Assembly: GCA_029851415.1 (NCBI GenBank)
Contig: CM056742.1
Span: 99,864,976 to 99,928,975 of the forward strand
Direction of reading: 5' to 3'
DNA length: 64,000 nt
From: Eretmocerus hayati
Lineage: Eukaryota > Arthropoda > Insecta > Hymenoptera > Aphelinidae
Shown: one piece after another, positions 47,306 through 60,583 of the stretch
How positions within the stretch are numbered: the stretch's first letter is position 1
How the letters are laid out: every line of letters starts with the position of its first letter
Made by a program: the position numbers and the translations under genes
The notes under the pieces: generated by a model
What the model was told of the DNA's origin: nothing
What the model saw: only the letters and a program-made list of their open reading frames with translations
Database searches by the model: none

Positions 47306-48040
47306 TAAGTGGCTGAACTCGGTAAAACAGGACGACTTCTGGCTGAAACGTTAGATGGCACATCCTACAATTGGTACTATCAAGCATTATTGTATGAAAA
47401 TTAGGGCGTGACATGAATAAACGATGGAAAGATGCACTCCCTTACATCTTCCTCGATTTTTCCGTTATTAGTCGGGGAGGATTGATTTTCCCAGAAAATA
47501 TGTACAGGAATGATTCGTAGATCTTCCACAGATCCACAAAGTTGGTCTGATTACTTTTCCTCGCAAATCGCATTCCTTCGGACTGATTCGCATCAAAGTC
47601 GAAATCGAATACATTAAAAAGTTCTCCGAAATTATTTATAATGGTCTCAAAGTTATTTTCTCAAGATAATTGAGTTTTCCAGGAGCAGGAAGAATTTCCT
47701 CGTATTTTTGTTCAAGTTGATCGTTTCCGAGTGGTGAAAATATCAAATTTCGTGACTTCCAAACTCAAATGCGATGCTTTCATGACTGCATTTAGGATTG
47801 AGAGTTGCGAATTTTGCTATTTACATTACTCGGAAACGATCGATCGAACTTAGGAAAGATAACCAAAAGACCTTTGCTGATCCAAATTGGCTCAGTTATC
47901 TCAGAAGAGTAGTTGGGGCCCATTATGAACAATTTTAGTAAACTTTTTTGACCAATTCCGTTTTGACCCCGATGAAGAATAACTCCAGTGGGATGCAATT
48001 CGAGAGGAGAAAAATACAGCTCAATTCCGTAAATCTTTCA

Positions 48041-49127
48041 ACACCTTCACTGCGATGGGCCCCACCGGTGGAGCCCATGCATCCAACTGTGTAAATGAGT
48101 CGATTATCGAGTCGACTTTATGAAACAATTATCAAGTCAAAAATTGAGTCGTGAATCGAATTGAAAATCGAGTCAGTTTGAAATGATCTATCCTCAGAGG
48201 GTTAGGAAGTGATCCAATCATCTCGAGGAGTCACTTTTCTTGACAGGAGTACGGTTCGACTGTATGCCGATCCGAAACTCTTACTAGGAGCAAGATTTGC
48301 CTAACAATTCGAGGAACCTCTACGTGGATTTCTATCCGAAGGGGAGCAGATCTACGCCTGCGAGTAGAGACAGCAAGAATATTGCAGGAGATTTATCCCT
48401 GTCCATACCGTCTACAACAAACCACATTTTTTGGCTCGATTGACGACACGATTTTTGACTCGATTTTGGACCCGATTATCGATTCGATTTCCGACTCGAT
48501 TATCAACTTGATGATGGAGTCGAAATCAGGTCAATGGAAAATACAACCGTTCCCTTACATGGTGCTTGCCGAATTCGATGAAATATTCCTAAGTTACATG
48601 GATATGGAAATGTTACACAATTTTGATCATCCTCATCTCAATTTGACGGGACGTTTATGAAAGGAGTGAGCCCATAATTTCTTGATAGAAATTTGACCTG
48701 TTGTGCACGGTAGGGATCGATTCCCTGCAATGTCTACGCGGTCTTCACTTGCACTCGTAGATCTGCTTCCATTCATGTAGGAATTCACGCAGGGTTTTGT
48801 CGATTCATCGGACAGGTTTCAATCTCAGTGAAACTCCCACATCAGCGTACAGTTTAAACGCACTCCTGTCGAGAGCAGTGGTTCCTCGAGATTACTGAAT
48901 CATTTTTCGAACGTCCGACTATGACCCATTCAAGATTGGCTCTAATCTCGACTCGATCCACGACTCGATTCTCGACCCGATGATTGTTCCATAAAGTTGA
49001 CTCGATAATCGACTCATTTTTTCAGTAGGGTGTGCGACGGTGATCGAAATCCCATTAGATGGGCCCCACCGGTGGGGCCCATCGCACACAGGACCCGATC
49101 GCGATTTTTGCCGTCGCAGTGAACGTA
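48041..49127. mobile_element. piggyBac-like compound non-autonomous element
   Basis: The outer ends are ACACCTTCACTGCGATGGGC on the left and, inverted, TACGTTCACTGCGACGGC on the right. TTAA lies at 49128-49131; the left equivalent is degraded to TTCAA. Each side has a palindrome centred on CACCGGTG. Inside are inverted arms of about 90 bp (48,093 and to 49,019) rich in GAGTCGATTATCGAGTC. TTAA targets and such palindromic sub-terminal repeats are seen in piggyBac-type MITEs. It could be one element or a nested pair. The frame at 48382-48660 has no domain. Confidence 0.5.
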
Positions 49128-49297
49128 TTAAGAATCTACAAATTATCTCTGTACCAATTCTCCTGAAAATCGATATTCTCCGACTATCATGACGGAAAAA
49201 TCGAAAGAGACGTGAAAAAACGCACGCCTCCTTTGTTTATTTATGGCACGCCCCAATTTTTGAAAGATAATTCCCTATACTATCAATTATTGGATGT

Positions 49298-51055
49298 CCT
49301 GACAAAACAGTGGTGATACATTCCAACAATGAAAACATTTCACCCGGTAACATTGAGATCAAAGTTCAAGACAAATTGGTAAAGTCTAGCACTTCAGCTC
49401 GCTTTCTCGGTATTATCTTTGATCACAAGATGTCTTTCAAACCCCATATCAATAAAGTCGTCGAAAAATGTAAGAGATCCTTAAACATCATCAAATTTCT
49501 CTGCGGAACTTGGTGGAGAGCGGATCCATCCACTCTTATTATATTGTACAAAAGTTACATCCGCTCAATCATAGATTACGGTTCCTTCATTTACTTGACC
49601 AATCAAAAAACTAGTCTAGAAAAATTGGAAAAAATTCAATACGCCGCAATAAGAAAAGCCTTAGGATATCGATGTAGTACTCCAAATAACGTTTTGATCG
49701 CTGAATCTAAATTGACATACATTGAGCACAGAAGTGAATTTCTAGCCAATAGCTTTCTAGCAAGAATTTACAGTAATCCCAATTGCCTAACTTCCATAAA
49801 TGCGAGAATTTTTTGTGATATAAGCAAAAAATGTAAAAAAGAGTCTAACAGCATTCTAGGTCAATGTCTAAAAAATGTAGATGAATGGGCTCACAAAGTC
49901 GAGAAACGAAATAATTTTAATATATTTCTCCATAGCTACGATGCTCTAGTTGAAAAAATTCCATTTGACACAGAGTTAGGAAAGCAATTGAAAGAGTCAC
50001 CATGCCCTAACAATGTATTTGATGAATTTATCGAAGACAAAGAGGCGTATATTATGTTCACAGATGGCAGCAAATCACCAGACTCGCCATTCTGTGGGTC
50101 AGCTGTGGTCAGTAGTGACTATAGTAGTATTCGGAGTATAGAAACACAAGCCTCGATTTTCACCGCAGAATGTTTGGCTCTCAATGATGCCGTGAATTAT
50201 GTTAGGAATTCGAACTATAAAAGCGTCCTCATTTTTCTGACTCCCTCAGTGCGCTCCAAAGCCTCAATTCTTGTAAAATAGATATTAAAGTCAACAACTA
50301 CATTCTAAGCATTAAAGAGATAATACACCAGTCTAAGAAATCAAATAAAAACTTTGCAATGAAATTCTTCTGGATTCCCTCACACGTAGGGGTAAGAGGA
50401 AATGAGGAAGCTGACAAGAGAGCAAAAGATGCCACAAATAAAGAGAGCATTGATATCAAAACGGTGCCTTTTACGGATATGTACGAATATTTTAAACACT
50501 CCGCCATTGTAAAAACACGCAATGAAATTGTAGACTCTAGCTCAAAGACAGGTAAATTATATTTTTCTAAATATTATAAAGACGCGAGAATACCTTGGTA
50601 TGGGAAAAAGAAATCATCACGAGAACTCATAGTCACTATCAATCGTATAAGGTCAGATCACTACAATCTGGCTGCTTCATTAGCGAGAATCAAAATCATC
50701 AACTCGCCTACGTGCCAATGTGGGCAAGAAGTAGAGGACATTGACCATATACTGTGGCGATGTAATAAATATGAGAAAGAAAGATTCGAACTTATCTCAA
50801 ATTTGAAAAAATCAATGTACAATTTCCGCGAAACACAGAGCTGATTATGTCGAAACCAAATATAGATGCCTGTAAATTAGTAATGAAATTCTTGAAAGAT
50901 TGTTCAATTAGTGTCTAATTTCAATCAGGTACTTATGTAATAACGAGAATCATTACCATATATTTATATGTATATGTATCACAATTTCATATGTAATTTT
51001 TGTAGCCATATAAACCTACATAAGGTTTGAACGGCTTGATAAAAAAAAAAAAAAA
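49298..51055 (+). mobile_element. 5'-truncated LINE with RNase H domain
   Basis: It is flanked by a 13-bp duplication AATTATTGGATGT (49285-49297 and 51056-51068) and ends in a poly(A) run at about 51,041. Family X copy 1 shows the uninterrupted site near 13,910. Only the end of RT and what follows remain, as usual for a truncated target-primed insertion. Confidence 0.88.
49310..50844 (+). pseudogene. LINE pol fragment: RT C-terminus, RNase H, CCHC tail
   Basis: 49310-50281 starts within the RT thumb (ARFLGIIFDHKMSFKPHI, GTWWRADPSTLIILY) and enters RNase H: MFTDGSKSPD (Asp) and FTAECLALNDAV (Glu). A frameshift near 50,235 moves the third catalytic region out of frame. 50359-50844 continues with FFWIPSHVGVRGNEEADKRA (His and Asp) and a C-terminal CQCGQEVEDIDHILWRC zinc motif. 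An RNase H plus CCHC tail fits the I/R1-type LINE group. The endonuclease and most of RT are absent. Confidence 0.82.
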
Positions 51056-52240
51056 AATTATTGGATGTACTACCTATTGTTTGAGCCCGAAAATGATCCT
51101 ATTGTACCGAATTTAGGCACTTTCTGGCACCAGATTCATCTTTTGGAAAGCAATTCAACTCCCTCAATGTGAACACGATTGTTCATATCTTGATGGGCGG
51201 TATATCAAAGGTTCTTCGACATGATCAAAGTATAGGTCTCCAGGACATCTGATATCGTATCATGGTATGAAAAAGAGGCTATTTCAGTAGTTTTAGTGTG
51301 CCGCAGGTACCAATTCTCGAGGTTTGACTTGTCACGAGGAGCAAGAGCATCACCTCAGAAAATGATAGAACACCTCTTTCGGAATAATGCACGTATATTC
51401 GACCCATTCAATTCGAGGCTACAGCAAATAATTTTCACTCAATAAATGTATGAAAACGGAGGAAATATGGACTCGCTAGCTCAGATGAGGATGTATTCCG
51501 TCGATTTTCTAATTCCTTTCAGATTCATCGCAAAATTGGTCGAACGCCGATAACAACTCGAAAGATCAGCTTCTCACCCGTCTCGTGAACATCCTAGCAA
51601 TTTGAAGATACTGCCATCGTGTTTAGCAGGTCAAAATTCGTGAGATTTCATACCTCGGCTATGCTCTGAGCATACCACAAGGTTGCACCATCAAAACCAT
51701 GTGTTTACAAAATTAGCAAAGAACGCTAGAATAACGCCGTTATTCATGAATTCAGTATTTTGCGATTTTAAGAAAATCCTGATGTCCAGGAGCAGAATTG
51801 AAGTCGTATGCGGTTTATTCGTCGAAAAGTGCCCAAAAAAGCATTTTACGGTAATGCACTATTTCTGACCTAAAATGTTGTTGTCCGGTACGATAAATCA
51901 CCCTCCCAAAATACGCGATTTAGCGCTATTTTGATGACCATACTTCTAATACGCTAAGGGTAGACAAAGCCACCCTGAGCTCAATCTGTCTGAAACCGTA
52001 TCCGACGAGAAATTAGACGAGGAATCCGATAAAAATCTCAGATTTGAGATGAAATAGGGCTTATCGTCCGAGAAACCAATTGTCCTGAAAAAAATGTTGT
52101 TTTCGGGCTACATTGGCCTTTCCTGATTTCTAAAGTATTATTTTCGTGGAGTTCAGCTTTTTTACGTTGAAATAGATGTTTTGGATATCTTTTGCTTTCT
52201 CTGAAAAAAAAGCTTTGTTCCCACCCCAGCAGAATTTTGA

Positions 52241-52914
52241 TCAAATTTTCCATCAACTCCGATATTTTCTTCAACAAAATTCCGTTTATCTGAAAAAGCC
52301 TTAGACCATTCTTTTCCTCTCGCCAAAATCTATCGATTGTAGGTAATACTTTTCCTCCTAATGGTCTTCCAAATCCGATAGAGACTCATCTTTGCACCCC
52401 TTTGTCCGTGTGTGGGTGTGTGTGTTGTTTTTTATCGGACATGCTTTCTCTTTTACTGTTCACTATATCAATTTTTAGCTTCCTACAAGTTGTACAGAAT
52501 CCAATTTCTGAGAGCCCAGTGATTTGGTAGCTTTCAACTCCCAGTCAAATATGATCCGCGGGGTTTTTAAAGCAAAATTGCTCAAATTTCGACTGTTAAT
52601 ACATAAATATCTTTTTCTCACACGGTCTCACCACGAATTGAGTCACCTAAACTATGATTTTTTTCGCATGATCTATCAATTGGTTAATACCGAAATTTCA
52701 TTCAATCTGTACAGATCTCAAATTTTCGGAAAAATCAAAATTTTCACCAAAAATTTCATTTGGACCCTCTTTAAACCCACTGCATCAAAATTCCGTCTCA
52801 ACCAAATGATGTATATTGTTTAAAAAACCTCAGTCTCGATGGCCTAAATCTTTCTAAAAAGCTTTCTCGGAAGGATATATCAAAAAATAGTAGAACATTC
52901 GAATTTATATTCAT
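52241..52914. other. Non-coding, short GT-rich run
   Basis: No gene found. A GT-rich microsatellite occupies about 52,408-52,428. The rest is AT-rich, with open frames that lack domains. Confidence 0.4.
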
Positions 52915-54660
52915 TTTTAAATTATGAAGATATAATTTTTCGGTCTTTGCGAGTTAAAGTCAGCAGATATTGCTGACGTTTTTGGCATCAATAGAGAATG
53001 GATTTTACTCCAATCTCGATTAATGCACCTTTAGAGCCTCGTATGGTTCCGAGGATGCATCTAAAAGATTTTGATGGAAAGGAATGAAAAGTATATAAAG
53101 ATGAGAAATGAGAAACTTTATGAAAAATTTGGATTCTACGCTGATATTATGCGTGTTCCGCCCTTCTCTCATTGCTCGGGCTTTTTCAAAGTGGTGGAAG
53201 AGCAATGAAAGTTTACCACTGACACGTGGCTCAAGTGGCCGAATGTTCGATGGTTTGAACGCCCTTATCTACGAAAGTTCATCTTCGTTATGCGCTTGCG
53301 AGAAAGGTCATTTTAACTCGCTATTTCGATTTGATTTCTCAACATTTTTACTTTGGTAGCTCTTCGGCCTTCTGCCGGAGATATATGTAATTGATTTTGA
53401 CACTCGATCGATATGATCGGATATCGTATTTATCACTCGCGGGAATTTCAAATTATGGAGATATAATTTTTCGGTCTTTGCGAGTTAAAGTCAGCAGATA
53501 TTGCTGACGTCTTTGGCATTAATCGAGAATGGATTTTACTCCACTCTCGATCAATGCACCTTTAGAGCCTCGTATGGTTCCGAGGATGCATCTAAAGAAT
53601 TTTGATGGAAAGGAATGAAGAGCTGAAGAGCTGCCAAAGTGAAAATGTTGAGAAATCAAATGGAAATAGCGGGTTAAAATGACCTTTCTCGCAAGCGCTT
53701 AACGAAGATGAACTTTCGTAGATAAGGGCATTCAAACCATCGAACATTCGGTCACCTCACCCGCGTGTCAGTGGTAAACTTTCATTGCTCTTCCACCACT
53801 TTGAAAAGCCCGAGCAATGAGAGAAGGGCGAAACACGCATAATATTAGCGTAGAATCCAAATTTTTCATAGAGTTTCTCATTTCTCATCTTTACTTTTCA
53901 TTCCTTCCCATCAAAATCTTTCAGATGCATCCTCGGAACCATACGAGGCTCTAAAGGTGCATTGATCGAGAGTGGAGTAAAATCCATTCTCGATTGATGC
54001 CAAAAACGTCAGCAGTATCTGCTGACTTTAACTCGCAATGACCGAAAAATTATATCTTTATAATTTGAAATTCCCGCGAGTGATAAATACGATATCCGAT
54101 CATATCGATCGAGTGTCAGAATCAATTACATATATCTCCGGCAGAAGGCCGAAGAGCTGCCAAAGTAAAAATGTTGAGAAATCAAATGGAAATAGCGGGT
54201 TAAAATGACCTTTCGGGCAAGCGCTTAACGAAGATGAACTTTCGTATATAATGGCGTTCAAACCATCGAACATTCGGCCACTTGAGCCGCGTGTCAGTGG
54301 TAAACTTTCATTGCTCTTCCACCACTTTGAAAAGCCCGAGCAATGAGAGAAGGGCGAAACACGCATAATATCAGCGTAGAATCCAAATTTTTCATAAAGT
54401 TTCTCATTTCTCATCTTTACTTTTCATTCCTTTCCATCAAAATCTTTTAGATGCATCCTCGGAACCATACGAGGCTCTAAAGGTGCATTGATCGAGAGTG
54501 GAGTAAAATCCATTCTCGATTGATGCCAAAAACGTCAGCAGTATCAGCTGACTTTAACTCGCAAAGACCGAAAAATTATATCTTCATAATTTGAAATTCC
54601 CGCGAGTGATAAATACGATATCCGATCATATCGATCGAGTCTCAAAATCAATTACATTTA
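52915..54660. repeat. Compound fold-back: two direct and two inverted copies of one unit
   Basis: A unit of about 540 bp (AAATTATGAAGATATAATTT to TCACTCGCGGGAATTTC) occurs forward at 52,917-53,455, as a partial forward copy at 53,448-53,625, inverted at 53,627-54,075, and inverted again at about 54,065-54,615. The frames inside (for example 53108-53359 and 54100-54414) encode similar peptides only because the unit is repeated. No known domain. Confidence 0.75.
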
Positions 54661-55319
54661 TATTCATTTTTCCCTCGTATCATCCTTTACGACTGACTTA
54701 TCTCAATTTTAATGACCTGAAGACTTATTTATGCGCCATTCTGAATCGATTGGTTGATACCAAATTTTCATGAAGACCGTAAAATATTTTTCAAATAAAG
54801 ATTCTTTCGGGAAAAGGAAATTTTCACGAAGAACTCTGGTTTAATCATCTTTAAACCGACTGTATCACAATTTTCTGTCATCCAAACGATAGATATTGTT
54901 GAAAAAACCTGATTTTAAGTGGCCCAAATCTCTCTCAAATGCTTCCTCAAAAGAAAAACTTAAAATATAGGGTACTTTCTTTTTCGTTAGGATTATTATC
55001 ATATAACGCCTCGAGAAAGCATTCTGCTAATCACTTTTAGTAGCGTATTTCATAGGGTCCTATACTGGTTAGAAATCAATCTAGAACTTGAAAGATGGAC
55101 AAGTTCTCAATTCTTACAAACAAAAATAGTGCACAAAATTCGCAATGATGACCTTTGAGGCTTAGAATAGTATATTATGTACGTGATTGCGACACATTCT
55201 TTCACCCGGAATCAACTAGATTATAGCTGGGCGAGTAAAAATTGTGCTTTCCATCTTCTTCATCATATGGAACATATCCCTAAAGTTACAAGAAAATACA
55301 TGACCCTCTAGTTCCACGC
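54661..55319. other. Non-coding AT-rich stretch
   Basis: No gene or clear repeat end was found. Similar words to 52,700-52,900 (ACCTCAGTCTCGATGGCC type against ACCTGATTTTAAGTGGCC) suggest a diverged duplicate flanking the compound fold-back. Confidence 0.4.
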
Positions 55320-56845
55320 GAAAAAGACCTACGAAAGAGGGTCATGTCTCAGATCTTTCTTTCGGCATTTTCATTCGATTCTATGGTACAAAATGTGAAT
55401 TCTTCATTAGCTGTCAAGCCCCGAAAGAATTGTTTGGTCCCATGGCGAGAATTTTCGAAAATAGAGTAGAATATATTTCTTACAAATTCAAGCAACTCTT
55501 CTGCTCTAAAATACAAGTAATTTGAATGCTTGCAGAAAAGGACACACAACTGAAGGCGTTCGAAAGGTCTTGAAAAACCGATTGAAATTGTCATTGGAGA
55601 AGTGATATTGAGGTCATAAACGTCCTATAGGAGCAAAAGTGTGAAAATCATTGAAAAATGAATGCCTCAAGAGCCTACTCTCTTATCTCCTGAATATCAC
55701 ATATTTTATGTACAATTCTGTGTTCTTTCAGAAGAAACGGCCTCAATGCACTTTTTCGCGTTCATTTTCTTACTTCTCGCGAATCCATTCTACAGGTAAT
55801 TTAAGATCATCGGTTGACTGCACATGCGCAGGAATTCGGATCGCTGAAACCAATAACATTGGACTTGACCAAGTCGATTTCATCAATTCAGCCCGATGCT
55901 ACAGCGTACGAAAGATGAAGCGTGAGCTCGAGTACGTCGATAGGCCGACCCCAAATCGCGCCCAGATTCTCCCTTAAATATATTAAAGGGTGTGTCCACA
56001 AATAAAGCGCATAAGCCGTGAGCCGGCGCACGGCTCATGCGCCACTCACCAAATTTCAGCCGGCTCGGGTGTTATTCACGTTACCAGCTAATCCAAAACA
56101 TAACTCGAGTTTAGCTATCAAAAACGATGGATGATCTCGCAGCAAACCGATGCAGAAACACAAAAGCGGGCTCAAATTTGGTGAGAGGCGCATGAGCCGT
56201 GCGCCAGCGCACGCCGGCTCACGGCTCATGCGCTTCATTTGTGGACACACCCTAATATTGTCGCGGTGGCTCCGACCCACCTGGTAGTTGTCGGGACCCA
56301 GTGGTCTTTCAAACGTTGTAGCTCCGAGCCAAATTGAAGGAATTGACCTTGTCAAGAGGTCATTTTCCAGGAGATTCCCTTCGGCTTCCCAATGCAATTG
56401 ATTCCAGCTTTCCAGAGCCCTGCGCATGAGCAGTAAACAGACGATGTCGAATCGCTACGAGAATAAGTTCGCAAAAAATAAAGGAACGGGCGTAAAAACG
56501 CAAAATACTTCATAGAGACTATGTTTCCAAAAAGAACACAAACTTTCATACCAAATTTGTGATTTTCAGAGAATGAAAGAAATGAGCTTTTGAAAAATTA
56601 ACTTGATTGTGATCTCAAAATCATCTCTCCAATAGATTTTGATATGTATTCCAAGATCTCTTATAGATTGCTGTCCACCGCGTGTTTCTATATCTGTGAG
56701 CAAACTCGAGTGGAAAAAACAGCTTAAATTTGTAAAAACTCTTCATTTTCGAGAATTCTCGCCATGGGATCAGACTGAGAACTCCATATTTTGTACCATA
56801 GAATCGAATTGTATCTGAGACATGACCTTTTGTCGTAGGTTGCTT
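55320..56845. mobile_element. Diverged fold-back element holding a MITE
   Basis: Arms at about 55,320-55,800 and 56,440-56,845 match inverted, with landmarks TTCGATTCTATGGTACAAAA and CCCATGGCGAGAATT. They are diverged, so the element is old. The 267-bp MITE at 55,987 lies in its interior. Confidence 0.6.
55987..56253. mobile_element. 267-bp MITE with GC-rich termini
   Basis: The ends are AGGGTGTGTCCACAAATAAA and, inverted, AGGGTGTGTCCACAAATGAA. The terminal repeat runs for about 60 bp and itself contains inverted words (GAGCCGGCGCACGGCTC), so it could form a cruciform. The flanks are TAA-rich and the duplication is not resolved. Non-coding. Confidence 0.75.
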
Positions 56846-57369
56846 CCATGCCGAACTACTCATATGTGATCCACCATGAGAATTAATCGTTCAAAAATGC
56901 TTGTTGAGAAGACTATGGCAAGGTAGCTTCCTGAATTGAGAATGGCTTGTTAGTTCCAAGCCCGATAATCAATTGAGAGTTGTTTTCAAGACGATTCGAG
57001 TAAAATTTTTCCTGTTTTCATTATTGTGAATGATTTAAAGCCATCATTTAGTCTATCCTGGTTCTCAAAGACTTGGCAGTTGATCAGTTCGCAAAATTTT
57101 TGACATGTTTTTGACCCAAGGAATCATTTGAATCTATCAAGACCACACTTGAGTGTGTGAGAAGATTTTTTTGAACTGTTAGATTGAACAGTATTCAAAC
57201 AATTGTTATTGTGACTAAAATTTGTCAAAATGCTACCCCGACTCACAAAATCACCTCCCTGGAGGCTGATTTTAAGCTCTGGTCGTGGCCATCGACCACA
57301 GCCACTGGCCGCATGACTAAGCGCGCACTCCGCGCGGATCATATGTAACGCGCAGAAAGAGCTACGGCG
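56846..57369. other. Non-coding stretch
   Basis: No domain-bearing frame. A short GC-rich patch with GGTCGTGGCCATCGACCAC palindromic character lies at about 57,281-57,300. Confidence 0.35.
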
Positions 57370-58525
57370 CTCATCCGGTACAACGGTACTCTTGAACCAG
57401 TTTTTATTGAAAGGTCTTTGCTCCTCCGAGATTCTTGCGGGATCTTTTTCAGCATGATTTCTGGATCATTTTCCAACAAGAATCAAAATATTTTGTCGAG
57501 CTGTTTCTTTAAATTTCAATTTTTGAAATTTTCGATCGATTGACTCATCTAAATCACATTCATTCGACGAGTTTCTCATGTGTAGAAGTTTCTGTCAATG
57601 ATTCACTGTTAGGGCGAGAAAATCACGATGTTATTCATATCAATTCTTTGAATTCATTTTATTCATCATATCGTCCTTCGATTCATCTATGATTCTTACA
57701 TAGTTATGATCACAATCGAGATTCATTATCTTTTTCAAACAGAGAGATTAAGTCAAGGAATCCTAAGGAGAACTGGAAGAAACAGATTATAGTCTCTCAC
57801 ACAATTCGTAGTTTCGTAGATACGAATATGTCTCACACGTGTCGAGAATTGTACGCACAAACAGCATTCAATAGCTGTCCACCATAGTTGGGATGGTTGC
57901 CCGATACTGGATAGCTGAATTACAACTGATACCTCCACGCATACTCGCGCTGTTCACGATATTTCGCCAGATTCGAAAATTCACGGACTCGTGTCTGTGT
58001 AACGTGACTTTGTTTACATGCGAAGCGCTCTCACACTCAACAGTCGAGGTATTCCATTCACATGCACGAGAAGCAGTTTCTTATGTCCACGATTGCCGAT
58101 ATGGGAATTTTCGCCTCAAAAGAAAAGCTTCAAACGTCGAGTTTCAGATTATCAGAAAGTCAAACACGAAGATATCGTCTCTGTTAGCCACCTAATCATT
58201 GATGCTACATTTGGAAGTAATTTCGACCACAACTGTTGAGCATTTGGTTGAATTTATATATTTTGGATGTGATCTAGCGTTATTTTATAATTGTAACGTT
58301 GAACCCTGAGAAACTTGTCAAATCGATGTGATTGAGATGAGTCAATCGATCGAAAATTTCAAGAATTGAGTTTAAAAAAAAAACAGCTCGACAAAACATT
58401 TTGATTCTTGTTGGAAAATGATCCAGAAATCATGCTGAAAAAGATCCCGCAAGAATCTCGGTTGAGCAAAGACCTTTCAATAAAAGTTGGTTCAAGAGCA
58501 CCGTGGTACCGACTCGGGAGCTTCT
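57370..58525. mobile_element. Fold-back element, arms about 220 bp
   Basis: Arms at about 57,370-57,575 and 58,310-58,525 are inverted copies. Landmarks are GATTCTTGCGGGATCTTTTT and AAAATTTTCGATCGATTGACT. The interior (57,576-58,309) is non-coding. Confidence 0.65.
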
Positions 58526-58663
58526 GCTTCGCATTGTCAACATCAGATTCAAAATTGTCACCCAGCAGTAGTTCGAGGAGCTGCACGATAATTATCATTC
58601 ATGCTGAAACACGAAGTGACAGTTTTTAATTCTAATGTGAGGCTATATATGTTTGCTCTCTCT

Positions 58664-58786
58664 CAGCGTTGGCGCATCACATGCATTTCACAATGTGAAA
58701 CTCCTCTAAACAGCAATGTTCAGACCGGTTTTTCCATGTTAAAAATGCACCCTGAACACAGTCATCTAAGAACTACGCCAACGCTG
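58664..58786. mobile_element. 123-bp hAT-like MITE
   Basis: The terminal repeat is CAGCGTTGGCG on both ends, flanked by CTCTCTCT on the left and CTCTCTCC on the right (7 of 8 bp). A CAG start with an 8-bp duplication fits hAT. The CT-rich surroundings make the duplication less certain. Confidence 0.6.
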
Positions 58787-58789
58787 CTC

Positions 58790-60583
58790 TCTCCCTCTCT
58801 CTGTAACCTCACAATGAATTTGCTATCAGAATTGGTGCAAATAGAGCTAATGTGATGTGTGATGATGTGCCTCGAATTCCAATGAGAATTGAGGCAAAAT
58901 TACTTTCACAGGTTCTCATCATCATGCTGCAGACTCCTCAACTGAGAGAAGACAATTTTATTTTGAGCCCGCCTCAAGCAGGTTTCAAAGACTCTATGGA
59001 AAGAGTTTTTGGCCTCAATGATGCTGCCAACAAATAAATTTTACATTTGAATCCTTTAAAATTTGAGCATTAACTTGAAGTGACTTCAAAAACTCATTGC
59101 TCTGCCACAACCTGAATCAATTCTTCCTGATGATTCAATAGGTTCATTCGTTCTTGGTTAAACCAATGTGTCTCCATGGTTGACTGAATGTGGTGAGACT
59201 CAGAGCAGAGAATCTTGTGATGGAAATTGGAAATTTCAAAGAGTATGGAACTCATGTCTAGCGTGCTTGGATCTTCAACATAGCTGTGCGTTCAGATACA
59301 TTATTCTATTATCCTGGTATCACTATCGTTTCACATCTAGATCTTGGTATAAGGAAAGCGACAAAGGTTTATCAACATGATTGCACATCTTTTGTCGAGT
59401 CGAGTTTCACTCACAATCAAACATAGTTAATCCATGTAAATTCTCATAAGAGTAGCTAATGAAATCGTTTGTCAGTTTTCCAGAGATCGTGTCCTTGGTC
59501 CAAATGTAATGATTTCCTAAAATATTTGTTGGTAAAAGATGAGCATACATTGATTTGAAAATAATATGATCAAAATTCATGGAAAGGCTACGCACATATC
59601 GCATTATCTTATAATTCACGCTATACAAAACTACTATGTCTTTGCATATGTCAATAACTACACATCAAGATGTAGATAATGGACTGTTGAATGAGTGAAA
59701 AGAAATAGATGTTGACTGTATGATATACTTTTTGGTGAATAGTTCAGATTAGCAGAAAAAACATCTCTGATATTTATACTGATTGCAATGGATAGAAGTG
59801 AAATTTGACCCAAATCAGTTTCCAATTTCACTATTTGAGGTCAGGTTGGGCAGAAAGCCTGAATTGTAGTTCAAGCCCAGATCAAGCTATCACATTCAGA
59901 CCAACCCTAGAATTCGTGAAAACATCATGACACAACTCAATTAGCTCCTCTTACGAGAATTCACATGGATTATCCATGTTTGATTGTGAATGGAACTTGA
60001 CTCGACGAAAGATGTTGATAAACCTTTGTCGCTTTTCTTATACCAAGATCTGGATGTGAAACAATAGTGATACCAGAATCATAGAATAATGTATCTCAAC
60101 GCACAGCTATGTTGAAGATCCAAGCACGCTAGACATGAGTTCCATACTCTTTAAAATTCCCCACTTCCATCACAAGATTCTCCGCTCTGAGTCTCACCAC
60201 ATTCACTCAATCATGGAGACACATTGGTTTAACCAAGAACGAATGAACCTATTGAATCATCAGGAAGAATTGATTCAGGTTGTGGCAGAGCAATGAGTTT
60301 TTGAAGTCTCTTTAAGTTCATGCTCAAATTTTGAAGGATTCAAATGTAAAACTTATTTGTTGGCAGCATCATTGAGACCAGAAACTCTTTCCATAGAGTC
60401 TTTGAAACCTGCTTGAGGCTGGCTCAAAATAAAGTTGTCTTCTCTCAGTTGAGGAGTCTGCAGCATGATGATGAGAACCTGTGAAAGTAATTTTGCCTCA
60501 ATTCTCATTGGAATTTGAGGCACATCATCACACATCACATTTGCTCTATTTGCACCAATTCAGATAGCAAATTCATTGTGAGG

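Larger units (their letters stand above)
17560..52240. mobile_element. Family X fold-back element, copy 2, with nested insertions
   Basis: The left arm runs 17,560-18,086, then 28,768-29,085, then 46,717 to about 47,600. The inverted right arm runs about 49,132-49,297, then 51,056-52,240. Matching landmarks include GCTAATTTCGTAAACACATGG against its complement at about 51,700, and the AAAATTATTTGC(A/T)GTAG segment at about 29,040 and 51,430. Removing the insertions leaves roughly 4.4 kb. The inner arm (GTGGCTGAACTCGG, GGCGTGACAT) is shared with copy 1 at 3,328. No protein is encoded by the element itself. Confidence 0.75.

Noticed and set aside
53108..54414. Pair of similar peptides encoded on opposite strands
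   Set aside because: They result from inverted copies of a non-coding repeat unit. No domain or coding signature was found.
58852..60538. Matching 61-codon frames at 58852-59037 (plus) and 60353-60538 (minus)
   Set aside because: They lie in the two arms of a fold-back and are the same sequence inverted. There is no evidence of a protein.
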